In this document: positions 1 through 7,894 of the stretch, in pieces
Numbering within the stretch: position 1 is the stretch's first letter
Layout: every line of letters begins with the position of its first letter
NCBI GenBank assembly: GCA_002363615.1
Contig: DEWK01000014.1
Span: 1-64,000 of the forward strand
Direction: 5' to 3'
Length of the DNA stretch: 64,000 bases
Origin: Lachnospira sp. UBA3212
GTDB lineage: Bacteria > Bacillota > Clostridia > Lachnospirales > Lachnospiraceae
The notes under the pieces: model-generated
What the model was told of the DNA's origin: nothing
What the model saw: only the letters and a program-made list of their open reading frames with translations
Database searches by the model: none
Position numbers and translations under genes: made by a program

Positions 1-347
1 CCATCACTTACATAGGTCCAAACAACCGGAACCTGTGTGGACAATCCCAGCTTGTTCAATGCTATATCTCCACATGGCGAAATAGTCCAATGATACTTTT
101 GAGCTATCGCATTTGCAACCTTTTCCGGATCTGCAGGCAAATATTCTTGAATGACCTTGCTAAATCTTGGTTTTTCATATGTGCCATCCATTACACGACG
201 TATATTACCCTCTTCAACCTGACGTCCCAAACATTTACGAATGGTAGGCAACGATGCCATATCCTTAAAATCTGTCGTAAAAAAGACTTCACCAGCTTCA
301 TATGACGCTATTCTATTTTTAATTTTATCGTATATTTTCTCAGCCAT
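1..347 (-). CDS. AbiEi-like type IV antitoxin / DUF6088-like protein, C-terminus cut by window edge
   Basis: The reading frame starts at ATG 347 after an AAAGGAG site seven bases upstream and runs open off the left edge, giving about 115 residues beginning MAEKIYDKIKNRIASYEAGE. The pattern of an N-terminal winged-helix-like part (FTTDFKDMASLPTIRKCL, then a basic GNIRRVMDGTYEKP turn) followed by a segment with ISPCGDIALNKLGL matches what I know of the DUF6088 / AbiEi antitoxin family. These proteins repress their own promoter and pair with an AbiEii nucleotidyltransferase toxin. The toxin gene would lie downstream, outside the window, so the pairing is inferred. The promoter carries a perfect inverted repeat, as expected for autorepression. 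The full length and C-terminal antitoxin domain cannot be seen. Confidence 0.75.
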   Translation of the reverse strand, partial: MAEKIYDKIKNRIASYEAGEVFFTTDFKDMASLPTIRKCLGRQVEEGNIRRVMDGTYEKPRFSKVIQEYLPADPEKVANAIAQKYHWTISPCGDIALNKLGLSTQVPVVWTYVSD

Positions 348-358
348 ACAGCTCTCCT

Positions 359-399
359 TTTGTCACGATTATTATACAACTATCGTGACAAATATACAA
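359..399 (-). promoter_or_regulatory. Promoter of AbiEi-like gene with palindromic operator around the -10
   Basis: On the minus strand TTGTAT (394-399) and TATAAT (371-376) are 17 bases apart. An 11-base perfect inverted repeat (359-369 and 382-392, core TTGTCACGAT) with a 12-base spacer encloses the -10 box, so a bound dimer would block RNA polymerase. This fits autoregulation by the antitoxin; that step is inference. Confidence 0.7.
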
Positions 400-635
400 T
401 ATTCTGTTTTCATTTATTTGTCGACCTAGGGGATTCTATAGCTACTAAAACAATAATTATAATCAACTTGTTACTTCATTTTTTTGGCACCATTTTTCTA
501 TGAACTATAATTACCATTTTACTTTCTGAGATTTTTGCAGAATTTCTGAAATTTGGAGAAGAACATGAGAAGATTTTAGACTAGATGGTCCATACCCTTT
601 TTTATAGGTTTTCAGACCTGTACCAGCTTTCCCTA
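400..635. other. Intergenic stretch, nothing recognised
   Basis: AT-rich stretch between the AbiEi-like promoter and the terminator of the pRiA4b-like gene. No long frame with a ribosome binding site, no clear RNA structure and no repeat were seen on either strand. Confidence 0.5.
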
Positions 636-679
636 AAAGAAAAACCTCTCCTTACTGCTAGCCCAGTAGGGAGAGGTTT
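636..679 (-). terminator. Rho-independent terminator of the AAA/K-channel/thiD operon
   Basis: A 16-pair stem (642-657 with 664-679, one G-U pair, outer part AAACCTCTCC / GGAGAGGTTT) begins two bases after the stop codon at 681 and is followed on the minus strand by a T-rich run. Confidence 0.85.
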
Positions 680-680
680 C

Positions 681-1472
681 TTATTCTTCCACATTTAATA
701 AATAAAAAAAGGTTTGTGCCATTACCCGATCAGTCATATTCCGAATCTTGTCCGGGTCCTTCAATTTCTTTCCCACTTCATTTTGCATCTCAAACAAGGT
801 TTGGTCTAAGAGGCGATTATTAAATCCTAACATCCTAATAATTTTGGTTAATTCCCTCTTATCCTTCGCTTCCATAGGGGTCTTTTCCAGGATATTTAGG
901 GCACGGTCCACTTCCTCCTTGGTATGGAGTTGGAAATCCTCCGTCTCCTGCTTGCTATCCATAGGAGCCTGTTTTGGCAGGAAACGAATGGTATTCATCC
1001 CCTTGCCGGCCAAACACTTCTCTAAAATTTCCTTGGCCTTCATTGGTTTGTGAAGACGATTGCCCAGTTGGTAGGAAGCAAGCACTTTTTCCATTCTTTC
1101 TTCTTCCTTATTTCCCTCTAATCCTTTGAATTTTTGTAGGCTAAGTTTGGCTTCTGTCACCTCTAAGATCTCTTCCACCTGAATTTGAAGCTGACGATCT
1201 TCCCTTAAAACATGGTAACGTATCTTCTTTTCCTTATTGAAAAATTCTTGGATACAGGTATTTTCTCCCTGAAAATGATTTTCTCCCGTTTCTCCAATAA
1301 AAAGCCTATTTCTTCCAAGGATAAATTGAAACTCCCCCATCTCCTCCCAGTTCATCACCCCATGTAGAATTACTGCAAGCTGTGAAAAACTAAGACATCC
1401 CGGAATCATAAGCCTGCGCCAAACCGGTGGACTCATTCCTTCCAAGGTAATTTTTATCTGATAAGCCCTCAT
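681..1472 (-). CDS. Plasmid pRiA4b ORF-3-like family protein
   Basis: This 263-residue protein opens with YQIKITLEGMSPPVWRRLMI, the usual start of the pRiA4b ORF-3-like family (Pfam PF07929), which is met both in transposon passenger genes and as stand-alone chromosomal genes of unknown function. The segment FSQLAVILHGVMNWEEMGEFQF also fits the family. The later aspartate/tryptophan motif that I expect (of the form YDFGDxWEH) is not recognisable; the equivalent stretch reads IRYHVLREDRQLQIQVEE, so the domain is degenerate there. The C-terminal 120 residues are charged and helical and I do not recognise them. It is the last gene of the AAA/channel/thiD operon, 21 bases after thiD and right before a strong terminator. 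No transposase is nearby. Confidence 0.65.
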   Translation of the reverse strand: MRAYQIKITLEGMSPPVWRRLMIPGCLSFSQLAVILHGVMNWEEMGEFQFILGRNRLFIGETGENHFQGENTCIQEFFNKEKKIRYHVLREDRQLQIQVEEILEVTEAKLSLQKFKGLEGNKEEERMEKVLASYQLGNRLHKPMKAKEILEKCLAGKGMNTIRFLPKQAPMDSKQETEDFQLHTKEEVDRALNILEKTPMEAKDKRELTKIIRMLGFNNRLLDQTLFEMQNEVGKKLKDPDKIRNMTDRVMAQTFFYLLNVEE

Positions 1473-1493
1473 GAAGTGCTTCCCTTTCTATTC

Positions 1494-2330
1494 TTACGAT
1501 TCTATTTCTTCCGGTAAAAAGCTCTCGATTCCACGTTCTACCGCTTCTTCCGGTTCTAACCAACCATGGTCCATAGGACCAGAGCCCTTTCCCAAATCAA
1601 GCATAGCGGTTAAAGCCCCTGAAATATAAGCCTTCGCACGTTTTACCGAAGTCTTAAGATCGTAACCCTTTGCCAGGTTAGAGGCAATGGCAGAAGATAG
1701 GGTACAACCCGTTCCATGGGTATTCTTATTATCAATTCTCTTCCCCTTAAACCAGGTAATCGTTCCATCCTGATATAACAAATCATTGGCATCATTTAAA
1801 CTGTGACCACCCTTTAAAAGAACGGCAACCTGATACTTGTTAGAGATTGCCTCTGCGGCCTTTACCATATCCTCTACAGACTGGATTTTTTCTCCAAAAA
1901 GAACTTCCGCCTCTGGGATATTTGGCGTAATCACGGTAGCCAAAGGCATTAAAACTGTAGTTAAGGTATCAATGGCATCATCACTAATTAACTTTGCCCC
2001 GGAAGTTGCTACCATAACAGGATCTAATACTACATTCTTTGCCTGATATTCTTGCAATTTCTTTGCAATTTCTAAAATCAAAGATACCTCTGAAACCATT
2101 CCAATCTTAACAGCATCCGGGTAAATATCCGAAAATACCGCGTCTAACTCTTGTCCTAAAAATTCCGGGCTGACATTAAAAATCCCGGTTACCCCTGTGG
2201 TGTTTTGAGCCGTTAAGGCAGTAATAGCGCTGGTTCCAAACACCTTATTCTCTGTCATGGTTTTAAGATCTGCCTGGATTCCTGCTCCACCGCTTGAATC
2301 ACTACCGGCAATGGTCAATGCTGTTTTCAT
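1494..2330 (-). CDS. thiD: Hydroxymethylpyrimidine / phosphomethylpyrimidine kinase
   Basis: The 278-residue product is a ribokinase-fold enzyme that phosphorylates HMP and then HMP-P in thiamine biosynthesis, in the cytoplasm. The N-terminal signature TIAGSDSSGGAGIQADLKT, the central VLDPVMVATSGAKLI block and the C-terminal anion-hole motif NTHGTGCTLSSAIASNLAKG are all present, and the length is normal. Some relatives act on pyridoxal, which cannot be excluded from sequence. No other thi gene and no TPP riboswitch was found nearby. The gene sits 15 bases after the K+ channel gene in an operon whose other members have no evident link to thiamine. Confidence 0.9.
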   Translation of the reverse strand: MKTALTIAGSDSSGGAGIQADLKTMTENKVFGTSAITALTAQNTTGVTGIFNVSPEFLGQELDAVFSDIYPDAVKIGMVSEVSLILEIAKKLQEYQAKNVVLDPVMVATSGAKLISDDAIDTLTTVLMPLATVITPNIPEAEVLFGEKIQSVEDMVKAAEAISNKYQVAVLLKGGHSLNDANDLLYQDGTITWFKGKRIDNKNTHGTGCTLSSAIASNLAKGYDLKTSVKRAKAYISGALTAMLDLGKGSGPMDHGWLEPEEAVERGIESFLPEEIES

Positions 2331-2345
2331 CTATTTTACTCCTTC

Positions 2346-3551
2346 CTATTCCTCTATTTCTAGCTCATCCTGCTTTCTAGAGTACAGGTAAACCTCATCC
2401 TCTGATCGCAAAATGGTCTTTTCATCTACAATGACTGGCTTTTTCGAACGGACAATTAAGGCAATAAAACTTTGTCTTGAAATATTTAAGGCCCCAACTT
2501 CCTTTCCAGCCCATGGGTGTCTTCTTCCAAGAACGATTTTCTTTAAACTAATACCGGTGGCAAAAATTGCCTCCCTGCCTGCTAAAAGCAAATGATCATT
2601 GGACCGAATCAATTCACTTCCCTGGGGATAAAAAATGTTCTCTCCTCGCTTCATGGCCACAATAAAAAGTCCCTCCGGTAAAGCAATCTGATCCATTCTT
2701 TTTCCATTCCAAGCGTCCCTGTTCTGTATGGTAATCTGGATAAAAGGAAGTCGTTCTTCCTTCGATTCCCCCATCTTCTTTAATCTTTGATACTGCTCCA
2801 CAAATCCTGCAGAAATAATACCCGTTGGGATGGCAACCATACCAACTCCCAAAAAGGCAATGATAATTCCCATCAGCTGACCCAAGGTCGTCATAGGATA
2901 AATATCTCCATAACCTACCGTAAGCAAGGTTGAAGCTGACCACCAAATCCCTGAAAATGCATTTGCAAAGGAAGGATTTACCTCATGTTCTACGGAATAC
3001 ATACAAAGGCTAGAAGCCAACATTAAAATCAAAATCATAAAAACCGAAGACAAGAGCTGCTGCTTCTTGCTGGAGATAACCTCTGTAATTACATTCAGGG
3101 AATCATAGTAGGCATTGATTTTAAAGAGGCGGAATATCCTTACCACGCGGAACATACGAAATACTGCTGCCCCTGCCGGGAAGAAAATTGGCAGGTAGTA
3201 TGGGAGGAAGGATAATAGGTCCACCAATCCCGAAAAAGAGGTGATATACTTCACCAGGGACCACTTTACCCCATAATTTGGATAAAGACAATCTGAAGTA
3301 TACACCCGAAGGAAATAATCTATGGCAAAAAATGCCACGGTGATTGCCTCCACTAAGTGAAAGATTCCTCCATAGGACTTGCTTAATTTCTCATAGGTAT
3401 TCATAACGGTAACGGTTAGGTTTAAAAGAAGGGCCAAGGTACTTACCACATCATAGCAAGTATTAATAGCATCATCCACTACTCCCACCGAAACCATCCG
3501 AAAAAGGCGATATTTAATTTGTGGATAATCGTCTTTGGATTGCTTTGTCAT
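2346..3551 (-). CDS. Voltage-gated type potassium channel with two C-terminal RCK-C-like domains
   Basis: The 401-residue membrane protein has about six transmembrane helices followed by a cytoplasmic tail. An S4-like segment carries arginines every third position (FRMFRVVRIFRLFK, near 131-144), and the pore loop holds the K+ selectivity filter TVGYGD at 211-216. The tail (about 265-401) appears to contain two successive TrkA-C/RCK-C-like units, LPEGLFIVAMKRGENIFYPQ and a second around IALIVRSKKPVIVDEKTILR, with no RCK-N Rossmann domain. In other Firmicutes RCK-C domains of K+ transporters bind cyclic di-AMP; that ligand is only a possibility here. The start overlaps the stop of the AAA+ gene by four bases (ATGA), so translation is coupled. 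Confidence 0.85.
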   Translation of the reverse strand: MTKQSKDDYPQIKYRLFRMVSVGVVDDAINTCYDVVSTLALLLNLTVTVMNTYEKLSKSYGGIFHLVEAITVAFFAIDYFLRVYTSDCLYPNYGVKWSLVKYITSFSGLVDLLSFLPYYLPIFFPAGAAVFRMFRVVRIFRLFKINAYYDSLNVITEVISSKKQQLLSSVFMILILMLASSLCMYSVEHEVNPSFANAFSGIWWSASTLLTVGYGDIYPMTTLGQLMGIIIAFLGVGMVAIPTGIISAGFVEQYQRLKKMGESKEERLPFIQITIQNRDAWNGKRMDQIALPEGLFIVAMKRGENIFYPQGSELIRSNDHLLLAGREAIFATGISLKKIVLGRRHPWAGKEVGALNISRQSFIALIVRSKKPVIVDEKTILRSEDEVYLYSRKQDELEIEE

Positions 3552-5089
3552 GCTTCATTTCCCTGTTTATCTTTTACTAACAACTTGTGCACCCGATCCT
3601 CATCAAAGAGTACATCTTTGACATGATACATTTCAATTAAATAAAGGGCGTGGGCAGCCAAACGTTCTGCCGCCTGCTCAAGATCTCGAACACCTGAGGT
3701 AGCCCGGTAGGTCTTTACCACCTCCATAGCTGCTGCCTCTGTAACCACACATTCCTCCGGTCTCATTCCCAATCTTTTTAATACCTTTGGCAGAGAATAA
3801 TCTAAGAAAATGCGCTTTTTCTCTTCCGGAGTATAATCCGGAATTTCAATCACTGTAAATCGGGTAATCAAAGGATCTGAAATCCTTGTCTTATCGTTGG
3901 CCGTTGCTATTGGATAGATTCCCGTGGTTGGGATTCGACATTCTATATAATTATCTACAAACCCCAGGTTATCCAAAAGAGTCAAAAGAACATCCGAAGG
4001 ATCTCCTGCACCCTTTCCCTTATTGGCCTTATCTAACTCATTGATGATCATCACCATGTTAGACATCTTAGCCTGTGAATATGCCTGCATAATGCTTCCC
4101 GGACGAGCATTGGAATAAATTCTTGGCGTTCCTGTTAACTGCTCTGCATCATTAATCGATGACATATCAAAGGAGAACCAAGGCAGGTTTAGAATTCTTG
4201 CAATCGCATAGGCAATCTGTGACTTACCGGTTCCTGCCGGTCCTACAATCAAGATTCCGTAGGCTGGAAGCCTATGGGTACGATTAATCTGAATAATGGT
4301 TTCAATGATTCTTTGCTTTAGGCTTTCCATACCAAAGAGTTCTTCGTCTAGAATTCGCTTTGCCTCCACCGGATCGATTGAACGGAAGAAGGAATCCTTC
4401 CAACGAATAGAAAGCATCATAGAAAGCGCCCGCTGAGCATGTTTTCTCTCTTCCGGATTAATGTCCTTGCTCTTTACGATTTCAAGATTCCGAAGGGCCC
4501 AGCGGTAAAGATCTTCCGGAAGACTATGGCCTGCCAGACTTAGGAAATCCTTGATTTGTGCCAGAGATTCCACCTGAATCTCATCTTTTTTCTTTTCCGC
4601 TTCCTCTCTCTCTTCCTTGGTCTTTGGTTTCGTTTCAAGGATTCGATCAATGGTATACTGGAAGAAGGCATCTCTTGCAGTCTTCTCCCCACTATCCCCA
4701 AAGGCGATTTCATGAAGTCCCACCACGCAAAGCTGGTTTTCTAACTCAATGACCTCCAGTTCCAAACGCACCTTGTTCTTTCCCAGATGACTAATAAAAT
4801 CCTGGAATCGACTATCCAAGGAAAGAATCTTTAGTTCCTCATACTCCATTTTATTTCCCGGAATCTCAGGCTTTTTTTCTAACCGAAAAATTCCATGAAA
4901 AAGATAAGGATCAAAGACTCCACGAATAAGATTAGAAGTCCCTTTGCCTAAGGTAAGCATAGGATTTTCCCTAGTTAACTTTGTATCTACTTCGTATAGC
5001 AAAGGAAATGGAAGGTCTTTTTCCTTCTCCTCTATCTCTGCTTCTTGTTCTTTGATTGAATCGTTGAAATCAAAAACTCGATTTGCCAT
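3548..5089 (-). CDS. Lon-like AAA+ ATPase without protease domain
   Basis: The 513-residue protein has an acidic, helical N-terminal half that I do not recognise and a Lon-type AAA+ module from about 245: FGMESLKQRIIE, Walker A GPAGTGKS (283-290), a Walker B region MVMIINELDK (345-354), sensor 1 ATAND near 399, an arginine finger candidate R410 in PLITRF, and sensor 2 SGVRDLEQ near 465-472. The aspartate usually found before the catalytic glutamate of Walker B is an asparagine (N350). The chain ends where Lon's Ser-Lys protease domain would begin, so this is a remodelling ATPase rather than a protease. It is first in an operon with the K+ channel (four-base overlap), thiD and a pRiA4b-like gene. 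Partner and substrate are unknown. Confidence 0.8.
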   Translation of the reverse strand: MANRVFDFNDSIKEQEAEIEEKEKDLPFPLLYEVDTKLTRENPMLTLGKGTSNLIRGVFDPYLFHGIFRLEKKPEIPGNKMEYEELKILSLDSRFQDFISHLGKNKVRLELEVIELENQLCVVGLHEIAFGDSGEKTARDAFFQYTIDRILETKPKTKEEREEAEKKKDEIQVESLAQIKDFLSLAGHSLPEDLYRWALRNLEIVKSKDINPEERKHAQRALSMMLSIRWKDSFFRSIDPVEAKRILDEELFGMESLKQRIIETIIQINRTHRLPAYGILIVGPAGTGKSQIAYAIARILNLPWFSFDMSSINDAEQLTGTPRIYSNARPGSIMQAYSQAKMSNMVMIINELDKANKGKGAGDPSDVLLTLLDNLGFVDNYIECRIPTTGIYPIATANDKTRISDPLITRFTVIEIPDYTPEEKKRIFLDYSLPKVLKRLGMRPEECVVTEAAAMEVVKTYRATSGVRDLEQAAERLAAHALYLIEMYHVKDVLFDEDRVHKLLVKDKQGNEA

Positions 5090-5109
5090 ATTTCCTCCTA
5101 ATTAAGAAT

Positions 5110-5137
5110 CGAGTAGGGAAAGGTCTTTCCCTACTCG
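5110..5137 (-). terminator. Terminator or attenuator between exporter gene and AAA+ gene
   Basis: A perfect 13-pair stem (5110-5122 with 5125-5137) lies between the AAA+ start codon (5089) and the stop of the upstream exporter gene (5147). On the minus strand the exporter is downstream of its own promoter and reads toward the AAA+ gene, so the stem ends the exporter transcript. The tail ATTCTTAATT is weak, and I see no separate promoter for the AAA+ gene, so partial read-through is likely. Confidence 0.65.
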
Positions 5138-5146
5138 CTCCCTTTT

Positions 5147-5626
5147 CTAGAACAGGGCGCTAAAGGCACCAAATCCTAACATTCCAAGTGCTACCATAAT
5201 AATTCCTGCTAAGAACACTCCACAAACCACGGCTATGCAAGACTTCTTAAAGTCCATATCCAAGATTGATGCTGCCAATGTTCCCGTCCAAGCTCCTGTG
5301 CCCGGAAGTGGAATTCCAACAAAAAGGAAGAGTGCAAAATAAAGACCCTTTCCTGCTTTTTCCTGTAACTTCTTTCCACCCTTTTCGCCCTTATCTAAGC
5401 ACCAGGCGAAGAACTTTCCAATATACTTCTTGTCTTTTCCCCAGATTAAAACCTTTCTTGCAAAGAAATAGATAAATGGTACCGGAAGCATATTACCAAG
5501 GACACACAAAAAATAAACAAAAATCAAACTTGTTCCCGAAAGTCCCATACCAGGTGCCAAAAGCATCGATCCCCTTAGTTCTATCAAGGGTACCATGGAA
5601 ATGATAAATAAAATCAGATATTTCAT
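5147..5626 (-). CDS. Small multidrug export family membrane protein
   Basis: This 159-residue, strongly hydrophobic protein has four to five predicted membrane helices and the features of the Sm_multidrug_ex family (PF06695): MVPLIELRGSMLLAPGMGLS near the N-terminus, a basic cytoplasmic loop (ARKVLIWGKDKKYIGKFF) and the second conserved block GIPLPGTGAWTGTLAAS. The family belongs to the DedA-like/VTT fold group; transport function has not been firmly shown for most members. The start has an AGGAG site six bases upstream and a good promoter precedes it. Its substrate is unknown. Confidence 0.8.
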   Translation of the reverse strand: MKYLILFIISMVPLIELRGSMLLAPGMGLSGTSLIFVYFLCVLGNMLPVPFIYFFARKVLIWGKDKKYIGKFFAWCLDKGEKGGKKLQEKAGKGLYFALFLFVGIPLPGTGAWTGTLAASILDMDFKKSCIAVVCGVFLAGIIMVALGMLGFGAFSALF

Positions 5627-5664
5627 CTTTTTCTCCTAGTGTTTTTTGCATATAACTCTGGTGT

Positions 5665-5693
5665 ATTGTATCATACCTTCCCTAAAAGGTCAA
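5665..5693 (-). promoter_or_regulatory. Sigma-A type promoter of the small multidrug export gene
   Basis: TTGACC (5688-5693) and TACAAT (5665-5670) on the minus strand, spacer 17, about 40 bases upstream of the start codon at 5626. Confidence 0.65.
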
Positions 5694-5710
5694 AGTTTTC
5701 GCATTTTACT

Positions 5711-7192
5711 CTATACATCGGATCTTGCATAGGAATTTTTCATCTGAATGCTTGATTCATAAAGAACCTGTCCTAAAAGTTCCTGACTGAATTCCTTTAA
5801 ACAATCTGCAATTTTCTTGTTGGCTTTTTCAAGGAACCCCTTTTGATCCTTCTTTTTCACATTGGCAAATTCCTTATCCGTCTCCCTGATCAGAGCATGG
5901 AACTTGCTTAAAGTTTCTTCCTGATAGCGCTCTACATGGAAAATATTTTTGCCGTAGTGGGCATCTGATAAGGCTGCAATTAAACGGCTGGTCCAATAAT
6001 AATTATTGGTACTTACCTGGTCCTTGGTGTTAGAAAGATAGGAAGGAGTCTTTGATACCTGCGTATAGAAAGGAGTAATGGTGTTAAAGACATTGGAAGC
6101 CAATGAAATCCACTGGATGGCTTTGATTGCCTCCGGCACATAAGGCCGAATCTGAATCAAAGACATTAGATCTGTACGATTGATTCCAATGGAACGATAG
6201 GCTCCCCTTTCCTTTTCCTCCCCATAGTTTGCATATGGATCATAAGGAGTTCCCTGATAATGAGAAGACAAGATATACTTAATATCCTCTATGGTAATCT
6301 TTTTTTCCGGCTTCATAGACCATGGAATGTCATCTGAAGCCGGAGTATATCTGGCATTCGGCCCATCAAAGCTTGTCGTATTCCCGTTAAAATACCGGCC
6401 CATATACCAAGCCCTTGGTGTATTGTAAACATGATCCGAATCACTATGAGTTCCAAACAAAACTCTTGGATTTGTTTCCTTGCCATCCATGGAAAGGTCC
6501 AAATGATTCTCCTGAATAAACTCCAACAGATCCGAAGAGCAAAGATGATTCTTCTTTGCTCCAAACGCATCCTTAAAGTCAAAGGAGTCAATGCCTAACT
6601 GGTTTGGCATCATCACATAAGCATCGTCCGGTACACGCTTGGCGATATAATGATGTCCCCCAATGGTTTCAAGCCACCAAATTTCATCTTCATCCTGGAA
6701 GGCCATGCCATTCGTCTCGTAGGTTCCATAAGTTTCTAAAAGTTTCGCCATTCTAAGCACACCTTCTCTAGCAGTCTTAATGTAAGGAAGCACCAGAACC
6801 ACCAAGTCTTCCTCTCCAATCCCACCGTAGAGTTCCGATTTTTTCAGATCCTTATCTACTGTCATCAAAGGATCTGCCCCTAGGACACGCTCATTGTTTG
6901 TAATCGTCTCGGTGGCGGTCATGGCAACATTCCTGGAATTCACTCCGCAGGCTGCCCAAATCCCTTCCCCTGCCAAGGCATTGGGTACACAGGTGTAAGC
7001 TAAGGCTTCTTTCGGAAGTTCTATCTTTACCTTGGAAATGACACTTTTATAAACTGCCTCTTCCTTACGTTCCGGAACCAAGGTGAATTTCTTAGGGGTA
7101 AAAACCCCGGACTGAGAATCGTCGTTTCTTGCAATCATTGTAGAGCCATCATAAGATGCCTTCTTACCAACTAAAATGGTTGTACATGCCAT
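5711..7192 (-). CDS. C69 family dipeptidase (PepD-like)
   Basis: The 493-residue product is an Ntn-hydrolase peptidase of family C69. It starts MACTTILVGKKASYDGSTMI, which places the predicted nucleophile Cys3 next to the initiator; in this family the residues before the cysteine are removed to free its amino group. The ARNDD motif, the WLETIGGHHYIAKRVPDD block and the length all fit dipeptidase A/PepD. There is no signal peptide, so it should work in the cytoplasm on peptides taken up or released by turnover. A GGAGG site precedes the start. No terminator is obvious after it. Confidence 0.9.
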   Translation of the reverse strand: MACTTILVGKKASYDGSTMIARNDDSQSGVFTPKKFTLVPERKEEAVYKSVISKVKIELPKEALAYTCVPNALAGEGIWAACGVNSRNVAMTATETITNNERVLGADPLMTVDKDLKKSELYGGIGEEDLVVLVLPYIKTAREGVLRMAKLLETYGTYETNGMAFQDEDEIWWLETIGGHHYIAKRVPDDAYVMMPNQLGIDSFDFKDAFGAKKNHLCSSDLLEFIQENHLDLSMDGKETNPRVLFGTHSDSDHVYNTPRAWYMGRYFNGNTTSFDGPNARYTPASDDIPWSMKPEKKITIEDIKYILSSHYQGTPYDPYANYGEEKERGAYRSIGINRTDLMSLIQIRPYVPEAIKAIQWISLASNVFNTITPFYTQVSKTPSYLSNTKDQVSTNNYYWTSRLIAALSDAHYGKNIFHVERYQEETLSKFHALIRETDKEFANVKKKDQKGFLEKANKKIADCLKEFSQELLGQVLYESSIQMKNSYARSDV

Positions 7193-7233
7193 GATTTTTC
7201 CTCCTTTTTTTGGATCAGTAATCCAGGGATGAA

Positions 7234-7713
7234 CTAATTATGCGCCTTCCGTCTTTTATCGCTTCCCCAATGTCTTCCATAACTGGCAAGGAAACTGATA
7301 AAAAGCCCAAGCATAGATAAAAAAAACAAACCGGTACAAAGATCATAAGAGCTTTCAAATACAAAGAGATAAAAAAGCAGGGCTTCCAGTAAAAGACCGA
7401 ATACCAAAAATAGACGTCCAACCAAGCCGTAACTTTTCCTCCATTTGGCCAAATGACGGTCCAAAACAAAATATTCATAGTCCGTAGAGCCAGTTACCGA
7501 AAGATCCTCTTCTACTACCACCATACCTTCTGGCTGGTGAATGTAGATAGCCTGTGGTTTTCCGAAGCCATTTACCCCCGGAATAAAAACTTCCGTGATG
7601 GCCATTAAAACTAAAGAGGCTAAACTTTGATTTTCATATAGTTCATTATAGACTACATAATCCCCATCATGATACTCGCAGACATAGTAATCTGCCTTAC
7701 ATTTTACTTTCAT
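7234..7713 (-). CDS. Unknown small membrane protein
   Basis: I do not recognise this 159-residue protein. The start at ATG 7713 is preferred to an ATG seven codons earlier because AAAGGGAG lies six bases before it. The first half is soluble and beta-rich (VKCKADYYVCEYHDGDYVVY, then IYIHQPEGMVVVEEDLS), and the second half carries two hydrophobic helices (LFLVFGLLLEALLFYLFVF and the following LFFLSMLGLFISFLAS) and a basic tail. It lies 41 bases upstream of the C69 peptidase gene and may be cotranscribed with it. Confidence 0.6.
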   Translation of the reverse strand: MKVKCKADYYVCEYHDGDYVVYNELYENQSLASLVLMAITEVFIPGVNGFGKPQAIYIHQPEGMVVVEEDLSVTGSTDYEYFVLDRHLAKWRKSYGLVGRLFLVFGLLLEALLFYLFVFESSYDLCTGLFFLSMLGLFISFLASYGRHWGSDKRRKAHN

Positions 7714-7756
7714 CCAGTACTCCCTTTCTTTCATTCCCCAGTCATACTTATTCGAA

Positions 7757-7793
7757 TAAAAAAGCCAGCATCATCCCAAGGATCAGGCCGGCT
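7757..7793 (-). terminator. Rho-independent terminator of the tsa/rnz operon
   Basis: On the minus strand AGCCGGC and GCTGGCT (7787-7793 and 7763-7769) form a stem whose loop holds a second inner pairing, followed by TTTTTT at 7757-7762. It lies about 100 bases past the tsaD stop codon. Confidence 0.75.
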
Positions 7794-7894
7794 AACATTT
7801 TTATTTTCCTATATCCCTAACTTTGAAATAAAATGATTTGATTTTTCATACATCCCCTATAATATAACACAAAGTTTATAAAGATACAAACTTT

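Noticed and set aside
748..1053. Plus-strand open frame of 101 codons
   Set aside because: It lies opposite the pRiA4b-like gene, has no ribosome binding site and no recognisable product.
681..1472. Insertion sequence remnant
   Set aside because: The pRiA4b family can ride on transposons, but there is no transposase, terminal inverted repeat or target duplication around it.
1474..2345. TPP riboswitch near thiD
   Set aside because: thiD is an internal operon gene with 15- and 21-base spacers, too short for a riboswitch.
7743..7802. Possible 16-codon hydrophobic leader peptide on the minus strand (MLAGLILGMMLAFLFE)
   Set aside because: The frame is made by the stem and T run of the tsaD operon terminator and has only a weak ribosome binding site.
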